From the NCBI RefSeq assembly GCF_001563265.1, contig NZ_CP005083.1, forward strand, positions 933,001 to 997,000: a stretch of 64,000 nt of DNA, given 5' to 3'. The position numbers and the translations under genes were made by a program. This DNA comes from Sphingobium sp. TKS (lineage in GTDB: Bacteria > Pseudomonadota > Alphaproteobacteria > Sphingomonadales > Sphingomonadaceae). Of this stretch, positions 1-8,433 are shown piece by piece (position 1 is the first letter of the stretch; every line of letters begins with the position of its first letter). The notes beneath the pieces were generated by a model. The model was not told the DNA's origin, searched no databases, and worked only from the letters and a program-made list of their open reading frames with translations.

Positions 1-1
1 C

Positions 2-364
2 AAGGTCGTCTTCCGCTACAAAGACTACCGCCGCAACGGCACAGACCGGCAACAGGTCATGACGCTTGCCGCCGAGGAGTTCATTCGCCGCTTCCTGCTG
101 CACGACCTGCCCAGAGGCTTCCATCGTATCCGTCATTACGGCCTGCTCGCCAGCGGTGCTCGAAGGGAGAATCTCGAACGGGCTCGCCGCCTGCTGGGGA
201 CGGAGCCACCCGCCGCCGAAGAAATGCCGCCGGACGCTTCAGGCTCATGTCCGCCATGCCCATGCTGCGGTGGCAACATGGTCATCATCGAGACCTTTGA
301 GCGACGGTATCACCCACGCGGACCGCCATCTCCGCCGGCGCCCACCGGGAGAACAACGTCGTGA
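2..364 (+). pseudogene. IS91-family transposase, C-terminal part (cut by window start)
   Basis: An open frame enters from the left edge without a start and ends with TGA at 362-364. The protein contains FRYKDYRRNG and then EEFIRRFLLHDLPRGFHRIRHYGLLA, the conserved C-terminal region of IS91/ISCR-type Y2 rolling-circle transposases, followed by a Cys-rich tail with PCPCCGGNM, typical of the family's end. The catalytic tyrosines would lie upstream, outside the window, so whether the gene is intact cannot be judged. IS91-type elements can carry adjacent DNA along, which fits the debris on its right. Confidence 0.85.
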
Positions 365-860
365 CCCGGCGCGGCATATCGTTTCCACCCTCCGAAGGCC
401 TTGTGCTCCGGAGGACCGCTACGCTCGTGCCTCGTCACCCGAAAAGCAGACGAAGTCGCCTCATAAGCGGACCGTCTTCATTGAGACGACCGTCAGAGGT
501 GCTCAAAAACCGCCGGTCTGCTTTCGATACCGTCCACTTTGGGGCAGACATCCATCACCCCAAGGCTCGCGCAAAACGCAAATCCCCATAGATCACGCGC
601 GGGAACCGCGGGTTCGGGCACCGTCGACTTTCTGACGCCTCACGGCGTCTGAAACTCTCAACGATTGCGGACAGGCAGACTTCCGTCAGGCGACTAGCGG
701 AAGCAGACGGCGCGCGACGCGGCACACCTTTTCCAAAAAAATCGTGTATGTCCGGGAAGTTTGGGCCGATGCCCGCATACGCCGAATGCGTCGCAGTGCT
801 CCGGGAAGACCGCCAGCCTGCGTGCGGGTATGTCGGGCGAAAGTCTGACTGGCCGTTAGT
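365..860. other. Non-coding stretch downstream of the IS91 transposase
   Basis: No convincing gene. Two short inverted repeats are visible: gacgcc/ggcgtc at 634-649 with a 4-base loop, and cttccg/cggaag at 680-703. IS91-type elements carry a replication origin or terminus with hairpins downstream of the transposase, so this stretch may include the IS end. I cannot fix the boundary. Confidence 0.4.
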
Positions 861-917
861 TTCGCTTGCGTCTCCATTGCTTGAGACGGCTAGAGAGAAA
901 AAGTCGGGGGAGTGAGC

Positions 918-1051
918 AATTGATCGAGGGCACGAAAGTTGGCGCGGTTTGCTGGCGAGACGATAACGGCAATCCTGCGCTTCGACGATCCCTTGGGTTC
1001 ATCAAAACGCAATACGCGCTGTCTTTTGATTTTCCACCGAGATTCCAGTAA
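918..1051 (+). pseudogene. Remnant of the 3' end of an ICE lysR gene
   Basis: The translation CWRDDNGNPALRRSLGFI, ending ALSFDF shortly before TAA at 1049-1051, aligns with the C-terminus of the intact LysR regulator at 28560-29471 (YWRKDNCNPALRRFLAFV, ALSFDIP). Only about the last 40 codons remain; the sequence further left does not match. Like the intact copy, it is followed at once by an eexN-like gene and a minus-strand DUF2274 sequence, so this is a second, truncated copy of that ICE end in the same orientation. Confidence 0.7.
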
Positions 1052-1082
1052 GATGAGCCAGTGATCTTTGGAGTGCAAAGCC

Positions 1083-1391
1083 ATGTCGCAAGGTAAGACA
1101 ATCATCGTCTTGATCGTCACTTTGGCGATCGGTTTCGCGGGCGGATTCATCTTGCGGCCTGTCATCTCGCCATCGCCTGCAACCGTCGTCGCCAGTGCGC
1201 TGACACCCATGTCACCGGCATCGAGCGAGGCGCGCGGGACAAAGTATTTCATGGCGCATCTCGACGAAGCGCGACAGGTCGTGGCCGGATGCCGCGACGG
1301 CTCGGTGCGCGGCGGCGAATGCGCCAATGCCGAGGAAGCGATTATCAAGGTCGATGCCCAGGAGCGCCGCAGACGGTTCTTGGGTAATTGA
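1083..1391 (+). CDS. EexN-like small membrane protein (entry exclusion type)
   Basis: 102 residues from ATG 1083; a TTG five codons upstream is possible but less likely. An N-terminal hydrophobic segment (IIVLIVTLAIGFAGGFIL, about residues 6-23) is followed by a short periplasmic domain with KYFMAHLDEARQVVAGC and a second Cys in GGECANAEEAI. The pattern 'aromatic, MAHLDEA, C, then ECANAEEA' is that of the EexN family, inner-membrane lipoprotein-like proteins that block redundant conjugative entry. A degraded relative lies at 29558-29881. Function is inferred from family resemblance and position beside trb-type sequences. It is the only intact eexN-like gene in the window. Confidence 0.6.
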   Translation: MSQGKTIIVLIVTLAIGFAGGFILRPVISPSPATVVASALTPMSPASSEARGTKYFMAHLDEARQVVAGCRDGSVRGGECANAEEAIIKVDAQERRRRFLGN

Positions 1392-1406
1392 CCCTAGCCG
1401 GACGGC

Positions 1407-1535
1407 TCAGCCCTTGGTATCATGGCGGTGGGAGAGCCCCGGTCGCTCGCCATAAACTTCGCCAGCATCGGCGAAGCGAGCTTTTCGGGAGGAATGGCGT
1501 CCCCGCCGGTCTCGGCCGCGAGCGCAGCGGCGTAA
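1407..1535 (-). pseudogene. Remnant of the DUF2274 gene 3' end
   Basis: On the minus strand the sequence encodes AETGGDAIPPEKLASPMLAK and FMASDRG, nearly the same as the C-terminal half of the DUF2274 protein at 29897-30118. A one-base deletion near the end (ggctctccc against ggcttctccc) shifts the last codons. Similarity stops abruptly after gcggcgta at about 1535, so the 5' half is missing. Together with the lysR and eexN sequences it forms a truncated direct copy of the ICE end found at 29.4-30.0 kb. Confidence 0.8.
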
Positions 1536-1560
1536 CTGTTTCCCTCCCCCACAGGGATCT

Positions 1561-2290
1561 TTGATTACAGCTTCCGGAGGCCGGGGACGTGGCATCGCTA
1601 TCGACGGTCGCCAATGTGCACAGCTGCGGCTGGCCTCGATCGAGGCGGACGCCGCGGTGCCTATCGTGCCGGGTCGCCTTAGCCTTATGCGCGCTGGGCT
1701 ATTACGATCGGTCTTCGATGATCGAACGACGTTCGCAAACCTGCTGACGGGCGTGACGCGCGACGGCGTCGCCAATCGGACGATGATCGCTGATCCTCGC
1801 AGCCGCTTCAAATCGATTAGCGGCGAGTTGCGGGTGACGCGCAGCTTCATCGAAGGACGGCGGCTGCACGTCATCCACCTCTCAGCGCGCGGGCGCGATT
1901 TGCGGCAACAATATTCCGGCTCGGCGGTGATCGACTACGGCCCAACCCGGATCGGGGAGCAGGCCGGTCGAGCCTGAATTCTCTTTCACCGAGCGAATCT
2001 AGAACCGCGTGCGCCAATGGACAGGTGGGATCACCTATGAAGGTCGCTGGCAGGGCGTCGGTGAACTGAGCTTTGGCGTGTCGAAGACCGACTATACCAA
2101 GCGGTTGGAGCTGCCGGGCCCGCCGCCGCTCGAGACGCACTCACAGCCTTGGCTCTACAATGTCACCGCGGCAGGTCTCCTCGGTCCACGGCTGACAGTC
2201 TAAGCGGGCTATGCTCGGGCTTGGAGGATAGCGGGGTTGCCCCGAACAACGCGGTGAACCGTCGCGAGATCCTATGGCCGAGCCCTTCCG
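1561..2290 (+). pseudogene. TonB-dependent receptor fragment with several lesions
   Basis: Three consecutive pieces in shifting frames spell a TonB-dependent receptor barrel: RSRFKSISGELRVTRSFIEG with HVIHLSARGRD (to 1977), then EFSFTER and RQWTGGITYEGRWQGVGEL up to PWLYNVTAAGLLGPRLTV (to 2203), then GLEDSGVAPNNAVNRREIL. A frameshift near 1975, an in-frame TAG near 2001 and another frameshift near 2200 break it, and both the N-terminal plug and the C-terminal barrel are missing. It is unrelated in detail to the receptor at 8617 and ends shortly before an IS5-family element. It cannot make a working receptor. Confidence 0.75.
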
Positions 2291-2372
2291 CATTCCAATT
2301 TTTTATCCTCTTATTTCTGGCGGTTAAAGTTTCACCGCCCCTTTTTTCGCACCTAGGACACTAGGCCATGAC

Positions 2373-2822
2373 CTAGGCCGCGTTGACAAAGTGTGGCAAC
2401 CATCTGCGAATGGCGGCGAGGTTCAGGAAGCTTGCGAAGGATAGGGCTGTTTTGTCGTAACGGGTTGCGATCCGGCGGAACTGCTTGAGTTGGCCGAACA
2501 TGCGCTCGATGCGGTTGCGGTCACGATAGCGGCGGAAGTCGCAGTGAATGGGTTCGCGGCGATTGGCCTTGGGCGGGATGATCGGCAGGATGCCGTGCAT
2601 CAGCAGATTTTCGCGGACAGCATCACTGTCATAGCCCTTGTCGGCCAACAGCGCCTTGGGCTTGGCGACGGGGATCGCCATCAGGGCATCGACAGCGCCA
2701 TAGTCGGACGCTTCACCGCCCGTCAGGATGAAGCCGATAGGGCGTCCCTGATTGTCACAGCGGGCGTGGACCTTGCACGTAAAGCCGCCGCGTGATCGAC
2801 CAAGAGCCTGCGCAAAGGCCCC
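2373..2822 (-). pseudogene. IS5-family transposase, C-terminal half (orfB part)
   Basis: On the minus strand the frame reads FAQALGRSRGGFTCKVHARC, then LLADKGYDSDAVR, RRYRDRNRIERMFGQLKQFR and a C-terminal WLPHFVNAA, stopping at TAG 2375-2373. ADKGYDS and YRDRNRIERMFGQLK are DDE-superfamily IS5/IS427 signatures. Its N-terminal partner is 5.2 kb away at 8030-8361, separated by the IS110 insertion. Rejoining the two halves puts them in different frames over an A/G-rich run, which fits the programmed frameshift of IS427-group elements. Inactive as it stands. Confidence 0.85.
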
Positions 2823-2899
2823 CCTTTATGGATGGCCCGCCCCTTAACCGAACCGTTGTTGCTTAACCGACATCGGATCGTTTGAGGAAGGAGAAGGTC

Positions 2900-3151
2900 A
2901 TGGAAGTTTCAGTTCTGGGGATCGACCTCGGCAAGAACAGCTGCAGCGTGGTGGGGCTGGACGGCACCGGTAGGGTTGTCGTTCGCAGGCGTATGCGACG
3001 TGAGACGGTCATCGCCTTTGCAGGGTCACTCGCGCCATGCGTTGTGGCGATGGAGGCCTGTTGCGGTGCCCACCATATGGGCCGTGCGCTGGTAGCGCAT
3101 GGACATACCGTCCGGTTGATGTCGCCGGAATATGTCCGTCCATACGTGAAG
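2900..3151 (+). pseudogene. IS110-family transposase, N-terminal part
   Basis: Starts at ATG 2900 behind gaaggag. The protein opens MEVSVLGIDLGKNSCSVVGL, the DEDD motif I region (GIDLGK) of IS110 transposases, and continues MEACCGAHHMGRAL and RLMSPEYVRPYVK before the RIT insertion brings a stop three bases later. Joining it to the piece at 7006 restores YVKAQKNDDRDAEAIAEA, the conserved K..D.DAEAIAEA block, with no missing codon. The break is therefore a clean insertion in an otherwise intact gene. Confidence 0.9.
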
Positions 3152-3175
3152 TAATGCTCACCTATCCATTACTTG

Positions 3176-3207
3176 ACTAATCATCAGGTTCTCAAAATGC
3201 GAAGGAA
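3176..3207 (+). repeat. RIT left inverted repeat (32 bp)
   Basis: Perfect inverted match to 6970-7001. Its inner half contains aatgcgaagga. Unlike the right end, it lies 24 bases inside the left boundary of the element. Confidence 0.92.
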
Positions 3208-3313
3208 TGCGGGCTCGGTGTAGGAAATCCGCGCATTTCTGGCTTGGATCGGCAATTTGCTCCGCATTATTTTGCTGCGAACCTCTGCGGTCGTTTGACC
3301 AGCAGAGGAGGAA

Positions 3314-4549
3314 TTGATGTTGCAATCCGAGCATGAGCTGCTCACCGAGCTCAGAGCCATACTGACAAACCAGCGTTACAATCCGACGGTAATCCGAAAT
3401 CACTGTACCTATGCGCAGGAGTTTCTCGACTATCTCCAGCATCGAGGAATCTGTGTCACGGACGTGACTGAGGCGCAAGTTGAGCGATATCTGGATTATG
3501 CGATCGCGTTATTCCGGAAACGTCGTGGCAGGCATCCCAGCGAGCGCTGGCACGCAGTTCCGCGATCTGCAATTCACGCGTTGCTACGGCTTGGGCAGGG
3601 TCAGTGGCCACCCTCTGAAAAAGTAACATGCGACGCCGATGCGCTGCGGATTACGATCTGCAATGAATATGAAACCTGGCTTCGTGAGGAGCGTGGCCTT
3701 GCCCAGGCCAGCATCGACGCGTTCCTGTGGGAAGCGCGCTACTTCCTTGCCTGGCAACTCAACCGGTGCGGGGCCGATGGCCTCGAGGCAGTGACCGTGG
3801 GTGAAATTGACAGCTACATGGACTTGCGCGGTTCGAAACTGACGCGCAGTTCTCTGAAATCCACAGCCGAGCGGCTGCGCTCGTTGCTGCGTTACCTGCA
3901 TTGGACGGCCCGCGTTGCGGAAGACCTGACACCGCATATCATCGCGCCGCGGCTCTACGCTTACGAAGGGGTGCCGTCGATTTTGGAGCGCGACCAGATC
4001 GCCGCGGTTCTGGCAAGTGTGAGCAAGGACAAGACGGCTGCCGGTTTGCGTGACCACGCGATATTACAGGTCCTCGCCACCTATGGCCTTCGCGCAAGCG
4101 AAGTCCGCAACATGCGGATCGAAGACATAGACTGGCGGGCCGAAGTCATCCGCGTCCGCCACAATAAAACGCAAGCCTACACGTTCCTGCCATTGATGGG
4201 ACCGGTTGGCGAAGCGATCCTCGCCTATCTGCGGTCTGGTCGGCCCGCCACTGATGCCAGGGAACTCTTCATCCGAACGCGCGCGCCCTATTGCAAGCTT
4301 GAGAAGATATACAGCCTGATTCGGCAGCGGCTCCGGGATGCCGGCGTCAAACCCTCAGGCAGGAGCGGGCCTCACATCTTCCGTCACGCTCGTGCGACCG
4401 AGTTGCTGCGCGCCGCAGTGTCGAAAAAGGTAATCGGTGATCTGTTGGGACATCGCTCCGTTGGATCGACGGCGCCCTATCTCAAGCTCGCCACGGAGGA
4501 TCTGAGAGCCATCGCTCTGGATGTGCCGGGACCGGAGGTGCTGGCATGA
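3314..4549 (+). CDS. ritA: Tyrosine recombinase, first of the RIT trio (RitA)
   Basis: 411 residues with a SAM-like N-terminal core-binding domain (about 1-190) and a C-terminal catalytic domain. Catalytic residues are visible: Arg in GLRASEVRNM, His-x-x-Arg in HIFRHARATELL, His in LLGHRSV and the nucleophile Tyr in STAPYLKL. It starts at ATG 3314 behind agaggagg with good spacing. Its stop overlaps the next gene (ATGA at 4546-4549), so the trio is translationally coupled. RIT recombinases always occur as three different proteins in fixed order; each one's role is not known. Confidence 0.9.
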   Translation: MMLQSEHELLTELRAILTNQRYNPTVIRNHCTYAQEFLDYLQHRGICVTDVTEAQVERYLDYAIALFRKRRGRHPSERWHAVPRSAIHALLRLGQGQWPPSEKVTCDADALRITICNEYETWLREERGLAQASIDAFLWEARYFLAWQLNRCGADGLEAVTVGEIDSYMDLRGSKLTRSSLKSTAERLRSLLRYLHWTARVAEDLTPHIIAPRLYAYEGVPSILERDQIAAVLASVSKDKTAAGLRDHAILQVLATYGLRASEVRNMRIEDIDWRAEVIRVRHNKTQAYTFLPLMGPVGEAILAYLRSGRPATDARELFIRTRAPYCKLEKIYSLIRQRLRDAGVKPSGRSGPHIFRHARATELLRAAVSKKVIGDLLGHRSVGSTAPYLKLATEDLRAIALDVPGPEVLA

Positions 4550-5913
4550 CCTCCCGTTGGCCCGATTCCGATCGCGCGTGCATTGGCCGCTTTGTCTCAA
4601 GCCTTGATCTGCGCAATCCCAAAAGCCGCGTCTGCTATCAACAGGTCCTGCATAGCTTCCAGGATATTGTCGAACGGCATGGAGCGCTCGATCAGCAAGC
4701 CCTGCAGGCCTGGTTGCGCGAATTAGCCACTCGCTGGGCGACATCTACCCTTCTGCATCGCACCCGAATCATCGACCGGTTCCTCGATCATCTGCTCGCA
4801 ACCGGGGGGATCGATCACCACCCGGTCAAAGCTCTACGCGAGGCATGTCATATCAAGCAGTGCATGCCGATCTGGCGCGCGCTGATATCGCGTGATCCAG
4901 AACAGGCTCTTGCCAGACTGCGCAAGCCCAAACCGTTCGGCAGCGTGCTGGGCGAGGCCATGGCCGAACATGTCGCGATGATGCGGCGCAGGGGGTACAA
5001 ATATACTTCGCAACCCGAGCGGTTCTTGCAGTTCGACCGGTTCCTACAGTTGAATCCGCAACTGGAAACCGAGCCGCTGAGCGTTATGATCGATCAATGG
5101 GCGGCCACAAAGGGCACCCGCAACCATGCATATGAACGCGAAAACCTCGAACGTATCTTCGCAAAAATCCTACGGCGCCGCGACCCGTCAGTTCCTCGGC
5201 GTCGGCCGGATCCGCGACCCCGGAAAGAGGTGCGCAAGCAGTGGCGCCAGCCCCATATTTACTCTCCTGGTGACGTTCGGCGAATGCTCGACATTGCCCG
5301 TTCGTATCCCTCGCCACGCGCAACCCTTCGACCATTGTGCATCTACACCATGCTGTTGCTGGCCTACTGTGCGGGTCTGCGACGCGGAGAACTGGCCCGG
5401 CTGGATCTTGGTGACGTTAATCCCCGAGACGGCACCATCACGGTTCGGCAGACCAAGTTCTTCAAGACCCGAATCCTGCCGCTCCCCGACAGTGTGATGA
5501 ACGAGTTGCGGACCTACATCGCAGCCCGACGTCGGGCTGGTGCATCGCAGGATCCGCACTCCGCCCTGTTCTGGCACGTCCAGGGTAGGTCCCGCTACAC
5601 GCCCGAAATGATAACCTGGGTGCTTACAGACGTCATACGTCGCGCCGGGTTGAAGCCATTGCAGGGGCACGACGGACCTCGCGTTCATGATCTTCGGCAC
5701 TCGATGGTCGTGAACCGCATCCTTGAATGGTACCGTCTGGGGATCAACCCGCAGGATCGGCTGCCGTTCCTCGCGACCTACCTCGGACATCGAGATATCA
5801 ACTCCACGCTGGTCTACATCACCGTTACGCAGGATCTGCTGCATCTCGCGAACGAACGCTTCAGGGCCCTGGGCGCGCCATGCCTCAATCCTGAACGGGA
5901 GGTGCGGCCATGA
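4546..5913 (+). CDS. ritB: Tyrosine recombinase, second of the RIT trio (RitB)
   Basis: 455 residues, the longest of the three, as usual for the middle RIT gene. Catalytic motifs: Arg in AGLRRGELARLDL, HDLRHSMVV (His-x-x-Arg), LGHRDINSTLVYITV (His and nucleophile Tyr). The N-terminal half has a core-binding fold plus a basic linker rich in RRRPDPRPRK (about residues 215-230), which may contact DNA. Overlaps ritA and ritC by ATGA at both ends. Nothing suggests damage. Confidence 0.9.
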   Translation: MTSRWPDSDRACIGRFVSSLDLRNPKSRVCYQQVLHSFQDIVERHGALDQQALQAWLRELATRWATSTLLHRTRIIDRFLDHLLATGGIDHHPVKALREACHIKQCMPIWRALISRDPEQALARLRKPKPFGSVLGEAMAEHVAMMRRRGYKYTSQPERFLQFDRFLQLNPQLETEPLSVMIDQWAATKGTRNHAYERENLERIFAKILRRRDPSVPRRRPDPRPRKEVRKQWRQPHIYSPGDVRRMLDIARSYPSPRATLRPLCIYTMLLLAYCAGLRRGELARLDLGDVNPRDGTITVRQTKFFKTRILPLPDSVMNELRTYIAARRRAGASQDPHSALFWHVQGRSRYTPEMITWVLTDVIRRAGLKPLQGHDGPRVHDLRHSMVVNRILEWYRLGINPQDRLPFLATYLGHRDINSTLVYITVTQDLLHLANERFRALGAPCLNPEREVRP

Positions 5914-6914
5914 GCAGGACCAATCCATTCCCGGAACTGATGCGCGCATTCTTCTACGAATGGCTCGTTGAGCAGCGCAATGCGTCGGTCAACACGGTCC
6001 GTTCCTACCGCGACACTTGGCGGCTCTTCCTCCGGTTCGTCGCTGATCGCGCGGAAAAGAAGGTTGCGATGATCTCGCTGGCCGATCTGACTGCCGCGCA
6101 GGTCACGGCGTTCCTGAGGCACGCCGAGCACGAGCGCGGTGGTACGATCGGTACCCGCAACTGCCGGCTTGCTGCAATCCGCAGCTTCTTCAACTTCGTG
6201 GCTACCAGGGATCCCGCATCGATCGCGCAATGCGTCGAAATCCTCAACATCCCGATCAAGCGGGCGCCGGTATCGGAACCCTGCTATCTGGATCCGCCGG
6301 AAGTGGCGGCGATCCTTGCCCAGCCAGACCAATCGACCCTAAAAGGCATGCGCGACCATGCGTTGCTCTCGTTCCTCTACAACAGCGGCGCGCGAATACA
6401 GGAAGCGCTCGATGTGTGCCCCGAAGCGATCCGGTTCGATAGTCCCAGTTGCGTCCGACTTATGGGCAAGGGCCGAAAAGAGCGCATCTGCCCGCTTTGG
6501 CCGGAAACCGTACTGTTGCTGGAAAGGCTGCTTGACCGGCAGCCGCGAGCACCAGACCAGCGGCTGTTCGTTAACCGCTACGGCGAGCCGCTCAGCGCTT
6601 CGGGCGTCCGGTTCAAGCTTGCCGCCTATGTGAAGGCGGCGGCTGAAACCATGCCGTCGCTTCAAACAAAGCACGTAACGCCTCACAGCTTCCGCCACGC
6701 GACCGCCGTCCACCTTGTATCGGCGGGCGTGGACATCACGGTCATCCGCAGTTGGCTTGGACATGTGAGTCTCGACACCACCAATCACTATGCCAAGGCC
6801 AATCTGGAAACGAAGCGGAAGGCGCTGGAGCAGGTCGCCGTGCCGTCGGCGACGGGGCGTTCACCATCCTGGAAACGCGATACGAGCCTGCTCGCCTGGC
6901 TTGATACGCTGTAA
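5910..6914 (+). CDS. ritC: Tyrosine recombinase, third of the RIT trio (RitC)
   Basis: 334 residues, XerC/D-like size. Opens with a core-binding domain (EWLVEQRNASVNTVRSYRDT) and ends in a catalytic domain with Arg in NSGARIQEALDV, KGRKER, HSFRHATAVHL and LGHVSLDTTNHYAKAN. All catalytic residues are present. Starts in the ATGA overlap with ritB and stops just before the inner repeat of the right end, so the coding region fills the element almost completely. Confidence 0.9.
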   Translation: MSRTNPFPELMRAFFYEWLVEQRNASVNTVRSYRDTWRLFLRFVADRAEKKVAMISLADLTAAQVTAFLRHAEHERGGTIGTRNCRLAAIRSFFNFVATRDPASIAQCVEILNIPIKRAPVSEPCYLDPPEVAAILAQPDQSTLKGMRDHALLSFLYNSGARIQEALDVCPEAIRFDSPSCVRLMGKGRKERICPLWPETVLLLERLLDRQPRAPDQRLFVNRYGEPLSASGVRFKLAAYVKAAAETMPSLQTKHVTPHSFRHATAVHLVSAGVDITVIRSWLGHVSLDTTNHYAKANLETKRKALEQVAVPSATGRSPSWKRDTSLLAWLDTL

Positions 6915-6969
6915 AATAATGCGAAGGAGTGTTGGGCAGAAACGCCGATAATCGGCCGATCTGTCCACG

Positions 6970-7001
6970 TTCCTTCGCATTTTGAGAACCTGATGATTAG
7001 T
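6970..7001 (-). repeat. RIT right inverted repeat (32 bp)
   Basis: Perfect inverted match to 3176-3207. It runs directly into the tgaag duplicate at 7001-7005, so this end has no extra outer sequence. Confidence 0.92.
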
Positions 7002-7005
7002 GAAG

Positions 7006-7779
7006 GCCCAGAAGAACGACGATCGCGATGCCGAAGCTATCGCAGAGGCGGCGACACGGCCGACTATGCGGTTCGTGGAGCTGAAGAGCCAGGAGCAGTT
7101 GGACATGCAGACACTGCACCGGATTCGCGACCAGCTCGTCGGCGAGCGGACCTCACTGATGAACCAGATCAGGAGTTTGCTCCTCGAGCGCGGGCATATC
7201 GTCCCGCAAGGGCGTGCGAAGCTCGCGGTTCGGCTCGGCGAGATGCTCGAAGCCGAAGAACCCGTTCTGGGGTTTCGCATTCATCGGCTCGTCGCGGACA
7301 TGCGCGCCCGCTGGATAGCGCTTGACGAGAGGATTGCGGACCTCGACGCCGAGTTCGCGCAAGCAGCGCTGACCGACGAGCGAACGCAGCGCCTGCTGAC
7401 CATTCCCGGCATTGGCGCCCTCAACGCGACTGCACTGGTCGCTGCCGTCGGCGATGCCCGGACCTTTGCGCGTGGTCGCGATCTTGCTGCATGGTTGGGC
7501 CTGGTCCCGCGTCAGGCCACCACCGGCGGCAAACCTCGGTTGCTCGGCATTACCAAACGCGGCAGCCGATACCTGCGTAAGATCCTTATCCAGGGTGCAC
7601 GTTCGTCGCTGCCGACGATGAGCAAGAGCGATACACGTCTGGGCGCATGGGTGCGCGGCCTGCTCTCGCGAGCGCATCAAAACACCGTCGTCGTCGCTCT
7701 TGCGGCCAAAATGGCGCGGATCGTCTGGGCACTTCTGCGCCACGGACGGACCTACGAACCCACATTGCTGGCGGCGTGA
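7006..7779 (+). pseudogene. IS110-family transposase, C-terminal part
   Basis: Continuation of the gene begun at 2900. It has AQKNDDRDAEAIAEA, a coiled middle (RDQLVGERTSLMNQIRSLL), then the transposase_20 domain with LLTIPGIGALNATALVAAVGDA, FARGRDLAAWLGLVPRQ with TTGGKPRLLGITKRGSRYLR and the Ser-rich C-terminal region typical of IS110 enzymes. It ends with TGA at 7777-7779. An internal start could give a partial protein, but without the N-terminal DEDD domain it would not transpose. Confidence 0.9.
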
Positions 7780-8029
7780 ACGAGATCGGCCGATGCCCTT
7801 GGCATCCGCTGCATGATGTCTGCGGGAGGTGAGAAGAAGATGGCCTGACAGTCGACCGGTGTCTTGGAACCCTATGGCGCAAAATGGCACTTCGATGCCG
7901 GCCCCTTTATGAGGACCAGGACGCGCGGATCTCCATCTTGGCCAACGGCATCATGCCGAAAGGCCGGATACGTTTTCGCAGACTGCTCAGATCGTCAGAA
8001 ACAAACCGCTTGCCGACGGGGCGGGCCAT

Positions 8030-8361
8030 ACGTTTCCGCCCACCGCCGATACGTGGCCGCGGACTATGGTGCTGTCGATCATATGCTGCCAGTCGTCGGT
8101 CAGTCCCAATTCCACCAATGTCGCCAGGATCGCATCCCACACGCCTTGCTCGGCCCAGCGCCGGAACCGCACATAGACTGAGTTCCACAGACCATAGCGT
8201 TCGTGCATATCCCGCCACGGACAGCCGACCCGCAAAACATGCAGCATGCCGTTGAGGAAACGCCGGTTATCATGGGCAGGACGGGACTTGCGACCGCGCT
8301 CCGATGGCAGCAGTCCCGCGATCACATCCCATTCCTCATCCGTCAGATCGCCCCGGCCCAT
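8030..8361 (-). pseudogene. IS5-family transposase, N-terminal half (orfA part)
   Basis: Starts at ATG 8361 on the minus strand. The protein MGRGDLTDEEWDVIAGLLP, then RRFLNGMLHVLRVGCPWRDM, YVRFRRWAEQGVWDAI and DSTIVRGHVSAVGG is the classic IS427-type N-terminal helix-turn-helix region with the first catalytic Asp (DSTIV). It is cut right after VGG by the right end of the IS110 element; the rest is at 2373-2822. Confidence 0.88.
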
Positions 8362-8433
8362 CGTCGCTCCTCGCAAAGAGAAGCTCTGAATCAGAAATCA
8401 GGCCGATTGGGAATCCACTTTGTCAACGCGACC

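Larger units (their letters stand above)
3152..7000 (+). mobile_element. RIT element (recombinases in trio), 3849 bp
   Basis: Three overlapping tyrosine recombinase genes are bounded by a perfect 32-bp inverted repeat (3176-3207 and 6970-7001). The pentamer tgaag occurs on both sides (3147-3151, 7001-7005); removing one copy and the element restores the IS110 reading frame. The left end carries 24 extra bases outside the repeat, including aagtaatg/cattactt (3149-3156, 3167-3174). A second, inner 11-bp inverted pair lies at 3263-3273 and 6913-6923. The motif aatgcgaagga appears in the outer repeats and again at 6918-6928, so it may be the recombinase-binding unit. Confidence 0.92.
2826..8031 (+). 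mobile_element. IS110-family (IS1111-like) element split by a RIT element
   Basis: An IS110-family transposase gene runs rightward in two parts (2900-3151 and 7006-7779). Near the outer limits are 12-bp perfect inverted repeats, atggcccgcccc at 2832-2843 and its complement at 8018-8029, resembling the subterminal repeats of the IS1111 subgroup. The outer ends are inside the IS5 transposase gene, and rejoining the flanks rebuilds AVGGKGG of that protein. Minus the 3849-bp RIT insertion the element is about 1.35 kb, normal for IS110. Exact termini are uncertain by several bases. Confidence 0.75.
2376..8433 (-). mobile_element. IS5-family (IS427-like) element split by an IS110 element
   Basis: The ends carry inverted repeats: ggccgcgttgacaaagtg at 2376-2393 and its complement with one mismatch at about 8416-8433, flanked on both sides by TA (2374-2375 and 8434-8435), the TA duplication expected for this family. 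Its transposase frames run on the minus strand, the first half at 8030-8361 and the second at 2373-2822. Without the inserted IS110 and RIT sequences the element would be about 0.85 kb. It sits between the left TonB fragment and the upstream region of the 8617 receptor gene. Confidence 0.8.
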
